Assembly (NCBI GenBank): GCA_937888925.1
Contig: CALARM010001002.1
Location: 1 to 12,043, forward strand
Length of the DNA stretch: 12,043 nucleotides
From: an uncultured Synergistia bacterium
GTDB taxonomy: Bacteria; Eremiobacterota; SpSt-956; JAKJGF01
Direction: 5' to 3'
A program made the translations under genes and the position numbers. This document shows, piece after piece, positions 1 through 6,557 of this stretch. The notes under the pieces were generated by a model that was not told the DNA's origin, ran no database searches, and worked only from the letters and a program-made list of their open reading frames with translations. How positions within the stretch are numbered: position 1 is the stretch's first letter; every line of letters begins with the position of its first letter.

Positions 1-118
1 CGCATCACACATTACGAAACCACCTGTCACGCGTAATTCGTTACGCGTCACGCATCACACATTACGAAACCACCTGTCACGCGTAATTCGTTACGCGTCA
101 CGCATTACGCATCACGTA
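1..118. repeat. 50-bp tandem repeat with TTCG hairpin, followed by heptamer repeats
   Basis: Bases 1-50 are repeated exactly at 51-100. A degenerate tail follows to about 118 and reads on the - strand as GTGATGC, GTAATGC, GTGACGC. Each 50-bp unit contains a perfect 8-bp stem, ACGCGTAA paired with TTACGCGT, closing a TTCG tetraloop (29-48 and 79-98). The array lies just upstream of the kinase gene and is cut by the left edge, so its real copy number is unknown. The same GTRAYGC vocabulary recurs in other gaps of the window. The unit is not CRISPR-like, because the copies abut with no spacers. Confidence 0.93.
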
Positions 119-178
119 TTATCTGTCACAATTACTTTAATCTGGAATACGGTATGTAAAGAATAGGATGTGCTAATT

Positions 179-1732
179 ATGATACTGGACACAGGCACTG
201 TACTTAATAATATATACAGAGTGGTGAAACTTCTCGGCAAAGGGGCTATGGGCAATGTTTACCTTGTGGAAAAAATTGAAGATGACAGTAAATTTGTAGT
301 CAAGGAACTCATATTTTCTCCAGATACAGACTCCGCTCTTACAAAAGAAATTTTCTTCAGGGAAGCAGAGTTTATGGCTAAATTCGATCATCCGGGTCTG
401 CCTGAGATGTACGGGATATTCAGCCAGAACGACAGGGATTATATTGTCATGGAATACATTGAAGGGAAAACCCTTGAAGAGATAATAAATGCTTCATCAG
501 AGCCAATGTTTCCCCGGAGGGCAATTACATTTATTCTGGAACTTGCAGACATTCTGGATTATCTTCATAATTCTTTTCATGCCCCTGTCGTGTACAGAGA
601 TCTGAAACCATCCAATATAATAATAACCCCTGAAGGTGATTTGACACTTGTAGATTTCGGCATAGCCAGATATTATAACCCTGATAAGGATACAGATACA
701 TTCAGCTACGGTTCTCCTGGTTATGCGGCTCCCGAACAGTACAGGGGGAAAGGGCAGACAACCCCACAGACTGACATATTCGGACTCGGCGTAATATTAT
801 ATCAGTTAATCACAAAATATGATCCTTCATTAAAACCTTTTGTATTTCCTCCAATAAAATCATTTAACCAGTCATTCCCGGACGAACTGGAAAATCTGAT
901 CAGAAAAGCTATTGAAATGGACCCTGTAAAACGTTATATAAGTATAAAAGATTTCAAAGAAGCCATGGAGAAATATCGTAATAATAAAAAAACTCCGCCG
1001 CCTTCATCTTCTTCATCGAAAGAAGAACCTTTACCACCAGATGAATCCATTATTGATATAATAAAAACATGTATTACAGGTATTCCTCTGGTGTTCATTA
1101 TATTTTTACCTACTCTGGCCATCTCTTCATCAATCGGTATTACTGTCACAAAACACCCGGGAGAAATGCTTTATTATATAATATGTCAGATAATTTTTAT
1201 TATATTACTCTGTATCTTTTATGCTTATAAGGGTGGCCCTGCAAGGTTATGCTGTCATATGGACTTTGTGGCTTTAAATATCATAGCAATTGTTTTATTC
1301 AATATAATCGCTGCTCCTTATTGCCTGATACAAAAACATAGATATTATAAGATGTGTATAAATAACGTGACAACCCTGGGAACCAGCCTGGAGCTTTACG
1401 CACAGGATAATGGAGGCCTTTATCCTCCTTCTCTTGATAAAATTCTAGTAAAAAGCGGCAAATTTACACCATTGATAAAGAAAATTCCTTTATGCTATGA
1501 AAGACATAAGATAGATAATAGACTCTACAGCAAAATACGTTCCGAAAATAAGTCTCCTCATTACTTATATACAGTATCCGGTAAATTTGATAATTTCACT
1601 TTATGTTGTAATACACCGCTAATTCATGGCATATACAAAAATTCAAATAAAGACTGCTGGCCCCAGTACAGCTCTCAATGCGGGCTTTTATCCGGCCCTG
1701 ACAGTCAGCCGGTTAAATTGAAAAATCTTTAA
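179..1732 (+). CDS. Membrane-anchored Ser/Thr protein kinase with pilin-like C-terminal domain
   Basis: This is a Hanks-type kinase that should phosphorylate Ser/Thr on cytoplasmic targets. Counting from ATG 179 (517 aa), I see the glycine loop GKGAMG (20-25), the ATP lysine in VVKEL (K42), the probable alpha-C glutamate E62, the catalytic loop YRDLKPSN (D141, N146), DFG (159-161) and APEQY (184-188), so it looks active. A serine/proline linker (273-290) leads to three hydrophobic segments near 299-320, 329-350 and 362-385. The tail (about 391-517) contains LELYAQDNGGLYPPSLDKI and six cysteines, including CC at 476-477. It resembles the globular part of type IV pilins/pseudopilins without their N-terminal helix. 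An odd number of helices would place it outside the membrane, as a possible sensor. I chose ATG 179 because AGGA (165-168) is well spaced for it, whereas in-frame GTG 170 lies only one base from it. The substrate is unknown. The kinase call is firm and the tail assignment moderate. Confidence 0.93.
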   Translation: MILDTGTVLNNIYRVVKLLGKGAMGNVYLVEKIEDDSKFVVKELIFSPDTDSALTKEIFFREAEFMAKFDHPGLPEMYGIFSQNDRDYIVMEYIEGKTLEEIINASSEPMFPRRAITFILELADILDYLHNSFHAPVVYRDLKPSNIIITPEGDLTLVDFGIARYYNPDKDTDTFSYGSPGYAAPEQYRGKGQTTPQTDIFGLGVILYQLITKYDPSLKPFVFPPIKSFNQSFPDELENLIRKAIEMDPVKRYISIKDFKEAMEKYRNNKKTPPPSSSSSKEEPLPPDESIIDIIKTCITGIPLVFIIFLPTLAISSSIGITVTKHPGEMLYYIICQIIFIILLCIFYAYKGGPARLCCHMDFVALNIIAIVLFNIIAAPYCLIQKHRYYKMCINNVTTLGTSLELYAQDNGGLYPPSLDKILVKSGKFTPLIKKIPLCYERHKIDNRLYSKIRSENKSPHYLYTVSGKFDNFTLCCNTPLIHGIYKNSNKDCWPQYSSQCGLLSGPDSQPVKLKNL

Positions 1733-1805
1733 AAAGAACAGCAGAAAAATTTCTATAAAAATGAAACGGAGAAATTTATAAAAAATTTAAAAACCATAAC
1801 TTTAC

Positions 1806-1834
1806 TTTATATATAGATACGTGATATATATAAT
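1806..1834 (+). promoter_or_regulatory. Candidate sigma70-type promoter for the 1970-6557 cluster
   Basis: A perfect TATAAT -10 box lies at 1829-1834. A TTTATA -35-like box (four of six consensus bases) lies at 1806-1811, with a 17-base spacer. Transcription would start near 1841, giving a leader of about 130 bases before the ATG at 1970. The surroundings are very A+T-rich, so a chance match is possible. Placement and spacing are nonetheless good, and no clear terminator separates this point from the kinase gene. Confidence 0.5.
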
Positions 1835-1854
1835 AGTTAAGGAATAGAATTTTA

Positions 1855-1927
1855 TTAATTGTCTCTTTCCTCGCGTGACGCGTAACGCGTCACGATTTAA
1901 TATATGTGAGACAGTTATTTAATTGTC
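1855..1927. promoter_or_regulatory. Leader element: 21-bp palindrome between 9-bp direct repeats
   Basis: A perfect inverted repeat spans 1874-1894, with arm CGTGACGCGT, a single central A and arm ACGCGTCACG. It is flanked by direct copies of TTAATTGTC at 1855-1863 and 1919-1927, whose starts are 64 bp apart. The downstream copy also forms one half of an imperfect palindrome, GACAGTTA-TT-TAATTGTC (1910-1927). All of this lies between the candidate promoter and the ATG at 1970. It could be a pair of operator sites, an RNA hairpin in the leader, or a repeat insertion whose flanking copies arose on insertion. The sequence does not decide between these. Confidence 0.45.
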
Positions 1928-1969
1928 GTTCTAAGAATATATTTACACCTGTTAAAGGGGATTATAAAA

Positions 1970-2446
1970 ATGTCAAAGCCTTTTAAAGATAAAAAGCCTG
2001 AATTAAATTTAGATGATTTACTGGCAGAAATATCTGCCATAGATACAAAGAAAAAAACAGATAAAACCATACCTCCCGGTAGGGAAAAATCTTTTTCTGC
2101 CAGGACAGAGGAAAAATCTCATTCTGTCGGAATGGCAAAAACCAGCATAGAAAACCCGGCAGGTCCGGAAGAATTCAATGAAGCCTTCGACAGAGAATTA
2201 GATGATGATTTCACATCAAGAGATATAGAAATGGCAGGGAGACCGAATATGCCGGCACCGCCGGAAATGCCTGAAATCCCTTACTTCCCTACTATGGGGG
2301 ATATTGAGAATTTTCTGGAACAGAAAGTGCCGAAGGTACCAAACCATTTCACTATTGAAGTGCCGCCGGAATTCGAAGAAATTGTTCCGCCTGAACCTCT
2401 CGGCGCTCCCCCTCCCCCGCCGCTGCCGCCGGAAGGGATGAGGTAG
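1970..2446 (+). CDS. Proline-rich, low-complexity acidic protein of unknown function
   Basis: This 158-aa protein has no family I recognise. It has no signal peptide and no membrane helix. Residues 1-60 are charged and Lys-rich and include LNLDDLLAEISAID, a short amphipathic stretch typical of a docking segment. The C-terminal half is dense in proline (for example MPAPPEMPEIPYFP) and ends in a run of five prolines followed by LPPEGMR, so it is probably disordered or extended. The start is supported by AAAGGGG about ten bases upstream. It is first in a + strand cluster, 82 bases before the next gene, with a promoter-like sequence upstream. By composition it could be a linker or scaffold for its neighbours. 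That role is inference only. Its reality as a gene rests on the ribosome site, its codon use and its place in the cluster. Confidence 0.75.
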   Translation: MSKPFKDKKPELNLDDLLAEISAIDTKKKTDKTIPPGREKSFSARTEEKSHSVGMAKTSIENPAGPEEFNEAFDRELDDDFTSRDIEMAGRPNMPAPPEMPEIPYFPTMGDIENFLEQKVPKVPNHFTIEVPPEFEEIVPPEPLGAPPPPPLPPEGMR

Positions 2447-2472
2447 TGAACAGTGAACAGTGAACAGTGACC
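2446..2472. repeat. Heptamer tandem repeat (GTGAACA)x3 starting at a stop codon
   Basis: Three exact GTGAACA units occupy 2446-2466, followed by a partial GTGACC. The first G is also the last base of the TAG stop of the preceding gene. The seven-base period and the GTGA start match the arrays at 6554-6605 and, on the - strand, at 1-118 and 6657-6732. Confidence 0.9.
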
Positions 2473-2528
2473 TTACATAATGAGGCATATGTCACTTATA
2501 AAACGAAAGGAGTAAACGATAATCCAAT

Positions 2529-2732
2529 ATGTTTAACAAATGTCCGTTCAATCAGGGGCCATGTAACAATGAGTGTGCCCTTTATGCAGAAGGTATTAAT
2601 AAATGCACCTTTGTAGGTATTGCCATGTTGCTTGAAGATCTTCAGAAAATCGGAGTTGTTCTTTATGAAAGGGCTCTCAGGGAAAAGGTAATGGAAGAAG
2701 ACAGGGAAGCAAAAAATGAAGAAGGTAAATAA
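2529..2732 (+). CDS. Small four-cysteine protein, probable metal-binding
   Basis: This 67-aa protein has four cysteines in its first 26 residues: C5, C12, C16 and C26, spaced C-x6-C-x3-C-x9-C in the context CPFNQGPCNNECALY...KCTF. A helical, charged tail (LLEDLQKIGVVLYERALREKVMEEDREAKNEE) follows. I know the CPF...C...CAL...C layout from small uncharacterised proteins of phages and accessory regions, and it suggests a zinc or iron-sulfur site. That is inference, and no function is known to me. An in-frame TAA at 2520-2522 leaves ATG 2529 as the only possible upstream start, although the AGGAG at 2508-2512 lies an unusually long 16 bases away. It is second in the cluster, 48 bases before the next gene. 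Confidence 0.75.
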   Translation: MFNKCPFNQGPCNNECALYAEGINKCTFVGIAMLLEDLQKIGVVLYERALREKVMEEDREAKNEEGK

Positions 2733-2780
2733 AAGATGGCACTGTAACGCAGGTTACATAAAAAAATCCGGAGTAAAAAA

Positions 2781-3137
2781 ATGGATTTGCTTAACAGTTT
2801 AAGGATTTTAGGGAAAAAACTTCTTAAAGATGAAGTTTACGAAAAAGTCAAAATAGAGAAAGCCTTAAATAAAAGTCTCATACAGTTGAGAATAATAAAA
2901 AACAAAAGTGCCTCCAGAAACATATCAGGGACAGAAAATGTAAAGGAACTTTTTTTGGAATCTCTCAACCTTTATATAGAAGGCACAGGAGATTTTGTTG
3001 CCTTTCTAAAAGACAATAATAAAGAGCATATATCGGAAGGTCTTTTTAAAGCAGAAGAAGCAGACGATATACTTGCAAGTATAGAAGAATTAATTTTACG
3101 GAATAAAGAAAGATTTTCTGACATAAGTATATCCTGA
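2781..3137 (+). CDS. Small helical protein of unknown function
   Basis: This 118-aa protein is predicted almost entirely helical and has no cysteines, signal peptide or membrane segment. A basic amphipathic N-terminal half (residues 1-45, MDLLNSLRILGKKLLKDE...) is followed by a more acidic half with ESLNLYIEGTGDFVAFL and GLFKAEEADDILASIEELI, which looks like a two- or three-helix bundle. CGGAG about eight bases upstream supports the ATG. It sits 48 bases after the cysteine protein and 58 bases before the 646-aa gene. Size and helicity would suit a chaperone or adaptor for the large proteins encoded downstream, but no motif proves it. I do not recognise the family. Confidence 0.75.
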   Translation: MDLLNSLRILGKKLLKDEVYEKVKIEKALNKSLIQLRIIKNKSASRNISGTENVKELFLESLNLYIEGTGDFVAFLKDNNKEHISEGLFKAEEADDILASIEELILRNKERFSDISIS

Positions 3138-3179
3138 TATCCTCGCGTCACGCCTTATGCGTCACCCGCCACGATATCA
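3135..3179. repeat. GC-rich repeat insert bounded by GATATC
   Basis: The gap between the 118-aa and 646-aa genes is a short GC-rich block (3141-3172) of CGTCAC/GCGTCACG-type units, bounded by TGATATC (3135-3141, containing the TGA stop) and GATATCA (3173-3179). Because GATATC is itself palindromic, the ends can be read as a target duplication or as a hairpin stem. The block begins CCTCGCGT and ends CACGAT, as does the block at 1869-1896, which suggests one family of small intergenic repeats. Confidence 0.6.
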
Positions 3180-3195
3180 ATGAAAGGTTTCACAA

Positions 3196-5136
3196 ATGGA
3201 TATAAAACAAATATCTCTGTCTCCTTATTTTTCCGGCAGAGAAATAAGAAAATCCAGGGTAAATAAATTAATAAATACTGAAATAGAACAATCCGGTAAA
3301 ATTGGTTCTATGACGGTAGAAGATCAGAAGAAACTGAACGGTTACTATAATGACATACTGTCTGATATATATAATATAAGAAATAACCATTCTCTTAACG
3401 AAACAGGAGGACTTTCCGAAGAAAAGACTATAGATGCAGATCTCCATGACAGGGGAAAAAGAGAAAAATCCATAAAAGAAACATATAGAGACAGAAATGG
3501 GATAGAGAATATAAGAAGAATCTGGAAAGACGGGACAGTAGAAAAAGAAAAACAGATAAATGAGAGAGAAAGATTGAATATTGTAAAATGGCCGGGCGGT
3601 GTTACAGAGTGTAACAATGACTTTGCAGTACAAAGTCAAAAAACCTCTCATAAATGGATAAAAGATTTCTTTGACAGACATACTGCTATTGCGGACACAT
3701 CTTTTATGATGGCACATTCTGTTCAGGACAGCGGGAAAGCATTTCAACCTCCCGGATTTTCAGATTTCGAAAAGCAACTTGACACATCCGTATCAGGGAG
3801 TGAAAAAATAAATGAAAAGAGAATTTCCTGGGAAAAAGACTCTATAAAACAGAGACAGAGAACATGTTCTAACAATATGGTTGAGACACTTACAAACTGG
3901 GAGAAGGCAGGCATAAAAGAAAAAAATATTTCCGACATGTCGGGAGATTTTTCTTTTTCGCATACGGTACAAGAAGATTCAGTAGAAAGTATAAAGAGTC
4001 ACTATAAAGACACTTCTATAGAGAAAAACACAAATTATGATACCGGCTCTATGGTTTATAAGTATAAAAAGGGAAATAATTCTTTAGAACATGTATCCTT
4101 ACTCTCTGAAGACGGTAAAAGGCTGAATTATACACAGATAACGGACAGTCTGAGAGGTATCAGAAAAAGCTCCGTCACTTCTCCCGATATGAGACTTGTA
4201 AAATTAGAAGAATCATTCAGTAAAAAGAAAGCTTCCATTATTGATTTTCCAGAAAAAAATACGGAAATCAATTATAATGCTCCCGGTCTGGAGAGAAATA
4301 CCATAATAGAAAAAAACGGTGCAGGTAAAGATATTTCAAAGGTTCCGGGGAAAGGGATTACTGATGTATCCTGGCTCTCCGACAGAGAAGTTCTTCGATA
4401 TGAAAAAAACTCGTCTGACGGCATCTCCAACAAATGTTATTTCTATAAAAATAATGGAGTAAGAAATATAATAAATCATCCCAATGGCAACTCGTGCGAC
4501 ATGCTGGAATTACCTGATAATATTATTAAAAGACTTATAAATTATAAAAACGGTGTGAGAGAGTCCACCACATGGTTTGATACGGGAGAACAGAGAAAAA
4601 CAGTCCGTTATCCTGACAATACACTTTTTTCAGATGTTATGTACGGTCAGAATATGCATAAACAGGGAATAAAATTCTCCGACGGCACCTGTTATCTATT
4701 TAAGAACTGGGGCAACGGCATAACTCAGCAGTGTTTTTGCTGGCCTCAGAGTAAGGTGGCCCATCTGTCTACAGAGTTCGGAACTGATGGTTTATATGAA
4801 GATAAAACAATCTATCGTGACGGTTCATACAGGAGAGATATAAAAGGTAAAGACTGGCAAAAAAGCATGAACTTCTCGAAAGACCCTCTTCTTGAACGTA
4901 TATATGAAAGCAATCTGCAGGAAATACTCTCTTCTCCCCTGCTGGGTATGAAACTGAGAGAAAATCCTTTTCACAATCCTTTTTTAACGTTAGATTCGCA
5001 GTTATGGGCTCATGCAATACTTAAATACGGCGGTGCAGGCAATATGAAGTATATTCCTGACATAAGGGATAATATACAGAAATTGCCATATATAAAGATG
5101 AATTTCAATCTTTCTTTTCAGGAGGAACAGACATAA
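3196..5136 (+). CDS. Large protein with MORN-like beta-hairpin repeats, function unknown
   Basis: This is a 646-aa, highly charged, Ser/Asn/Lys-rich protein with no signal peptide or membrane helix. Two zones contain short hairpin-like repeats: residues about 96-143 (NGIENIRRIWKDGTVEKE, then KWPGGVTECNN) and about 412-550, where NNGVRNIINHPNGN, YKNGVRESTTWFDTGEQ, VRYPDNTLFSD, IKFSDGTCYLFKNWGNG and IYRDGSYRRDIKG follow one another. An aromatic residue, then P/K/S/R, D/N and G, repeated every 20-25 residues, recalls MORN or YwqK-type repeats, which form elongated beta sheets. The middle (150-400) looks disordered. No catalytic motif is visible. AAAGG nine bases upstream supports the ATG. Its TAA overlaps the next ATG by one base (TAATG), so the two proteins are probably made together and may interact. 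The repeat call is moderate and the function is unknown. Confidence 0.85.
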   Translation: MDIKQISLSPYFSGREIRKSRVNKLINTEIEQSGKIGSMTVEDQKKLNGYYNDILSDIYNIRNNHSLNETGGLSEEKTIDADLHDRGKREKSIKETYRDRNGIENIRRIWKDGTVEKEKQINERERLNIVKWPGGVTECNNDFAVQSQKTSHKWIKDFFDRHTAIADTSFMMAHSVQDSGKAFQPPGFSDFEKQLDTSVSGSEKINEKRISWEKDSIKQRQRTCSNNMVETLTNWEKAGIKEKNISDMSGDFSFSHTVQEDSVESIKSHYKDTSIEKNTNYDTGSMVYKYKKGNNSLEHVSLLSEDGKRLNYTQITDSLRGIRKSSVTSPDMRLVKLEESFSKKKASIIDFPEKNTEINYNAPGLERNTIIEKNGAGKDISKVPGKGITDVSWLSDREVLRYEKNSSDGISNKCYFYKNNGVRNIINHPNGNSCDMLELPDNIIKRLINYKNGVRESTTWFDTGEQRKTVRYPDNTLFSDVMYGQNMHKQGIKFSDGTCYLFKNWGNGITQQCFCWPQSKVAHLSTEFGTDGLYEDKTIYRDGSYRRDIKGKDWQKSMNFSKDPLLERIYESNLQEILSSPLLGMKLRENPFHNPFLTLDSQLWAHAILKYGGAGNMKYIPDIRDNIQKLPYIKMNFNLSFQEEQT

Positions 5137-6557
5137 TGGCCGAAATAGACAGAGAAAGGAAACAGGGCGCAGCCATTATTTCCGGGGAAAAAAATCAATA
5201 CAATATAGCCTATTTTATGCCTCCAAACCAGGCAATGGATGCTCTTGACAGACATTATACGGTAAAACTTCCTCCCGGCAAATCAGAGTTACCTCCCGGA
5301 GAAGCAACAGAGGAAGACAGAGAAAATGCACCTCTCCTCTCTGACCACAGAGAACTTCATCTGCCTTCCGACATAACGGATCTCAGTGTTGAAGCACTTG
5401 CCTATCTTGATAACAATCAATACAAACTTTCTTATTACATCAAACTGAAGGAATATTACAGAGAAAAACAGGAATTTCAGGAAAGAGGAGATAAAACCGC
5501 ACCTGACGAGGCAAAGGATCTCTTTCGCCTTTACTCAAAGGAAAGGTCTGAAATAACTGCCAGATCTCTGAGTGAACTCGACGGTCATAAAAAGAACATG
5601 TCCTATTATGTAGAGTTGGAAAATTACTATAAAAACAAAGAGAAAATGCTCTACTATAATGCGGGAGACAGAGATGCTCCAGGCGTTAATTCTTTACCTC
5701 TTATGTTTCAGGCCACAGAATCGGTAGATTTAAGTGCAAAGGCTCTGAGCGAACTGGACGGGAAACAACACAAACTGTCCTATTATGAAAAACTCAGAAA
5801 ATATCAGTCGGAAAGAGCGGAATATGAAAGAAAACTTCTTTTATATGAACCGGGTCGGACCGATATATTTGATAAAAAAGACGAAGATAGACCGGTGCAG
5901 GATAAATACGCCCTGAGTCCGGAAGCACTCTGCCACATTGATGCTCAGCAGCATAAATTTTCTTATTATGAAAAGCTCAGTAATTATTACGATGAAATAC
6001 AGGGCTGTAATAAAAAGCTGGAAGAACATAATTTTGCCGATCCCTTCAATGCAAGTATAGACTCCCTCATGTCAGAGGAAAAAGATCGTATCACATTGAG
6101 TGCAAAAGCTCTGAGTGAACTCGACGGCAAACAACATAAAATGTCCTATTATGAAAAGCTTGCCACTTATAACAGAGAACTGGAAGAATACGAAAGAAAG
6201 ACTGAATTTTACAACAGATATGACAGAGATATTTTCGAGAGGAAAGACGAAGCAAAAGATATTGTTACAGTATACCGGCAGGAGGAAGAAGAACAGGTTG
6301 CAGTAAAAGACGAAGTTACAATCGGTTCAGCCGGTAAAGATAAAAATTTCTGGACTCCTGACTTTAATGATATGATATGTGCCCTTAAAGGTAAACTTTC
6401 TCCAAATTTTATAGACAACCTGTTTGAAACGATGGAAAAGGTAGATAAAACCTTTGCTCCTTCTCTGAACAGACTTCCTCTGGTAAAAGTATATCTTACA
6501 TGTTCTACGGAACTTGTTTCCGAAGAGGAATTACTTAAAGAATTGCAGAGAGAGTGA
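5136..6557 (+). CDS. YY-repeat protein: at least five copies of a ~60-aa LSELDG...SYYEKL repeat
   Basis: This 473-aa protein belongs to no family I recognise. Repeat cores start at residues 83, 140, 199, 260 and 321. Each reads roughly LSxxALSELDG, then KQHKLSYYEKL, then a charged helix ending near EYERK. The spacers also match (GRTDIFDKKDE after core 3, DRDIFERKDE after core 5). A degenerate sixth copy may sit at the N-terminus (QYNIAYFM, 21-28). A proline/glycine hinge with two PPG motifs (46-48, 53-55) precedes core 1. The last 75 residues (KNFWTPDFNDMICALKG to the end) are non-repetitive and look globular. There is no signal peptide or membrane helix. AGGAGG (5120-5125) lies ten bases before the ATG. 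The one-base overlap with the 646-aa gene implies translational coupling. The form suggests an elongated helical scaffold with repeated binding sites, which is inference. Confidence 0.9.
   Translation: MAEIDRERKQGAAIISGEKNQYNIAYFMPPNQAMDALDRHYTVKLPPGKSELPPGEATEEDRENAPLLSDHRELHLPSDITDLSVEALAYLDNNQYKLSYYIKLKEYYREKQEFQERGDKTAPDEAKDLFRLYSKERSEITARSLSELDGHKKNMSYYVELENYYKNKEKMLYYNAGDRDAPGVNSLPLMFQATESVDLSAKALSELDGKQHKLSYYEKLRKYQSERAEYERKLLLYEPGRTDIFDKKDEDRPVQDKYALSPEALCHIDAQQHKFSYYEKLSNYYDEIQGCNKKLEEHNFADPFNASIDSLMSEEKDRITLSAKALSELDGKQHKMSYYEKLATYNRELEEYERKTEFYNRYDRDIFERKDEAKDIVTVYRQEEEEQVAVKDEVTIGSAGKDKNFWTPDFNDMICALKGKLSPNFIDNLFETMEKVDKTFAPSLNRLPLVKVYLTCSTELVSEEELLKELQRE
5382..6197 (+). repeat. 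Coding repeat units of the YY-repeat protein
   Basis: Five in-frame units have cores at about 5382-5474, 5553-5645, 5730-5828, 5913-6014 and 6096-6197, giving a period of 57-61 codons. Cores 3 and 5 are the closest. Over the 63 bases from 5733 and from 6099 there are eight differences, seven of them synonymous, and the only amino-acid change is Leu to Met. The repeat is therefore old and kept by selection on the protein rather than being a fresh DNA duplication. Confidence 0.9.

Noticed and set aside
1..118. CRISPR array
   Set aside because: The 50-bp copies are directly adjacent with no unique spacers, and no cas gene is present.
1733..1805. Terminator after the kinase gene
   Set aside because: Only A+T-rich near-repeats are present (AAATTTCTATAAAAA and AAATTTATAAAAAA). 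No GC stem followed by a T-run is visible.
2216..2488. - strand ORF opposite the proline-rich gene
   Set aside because: Proline codons (CCN) read as Gly/Arg on the complement. It also starts inside the GTGAACA repeats and has no ribosome site.
3268..3938. - strand ORFs opposite the 646-aa gene
   Set aside because: They are complement shadows of a purine-rich gene, with no ribosome sites or motifs of their own.
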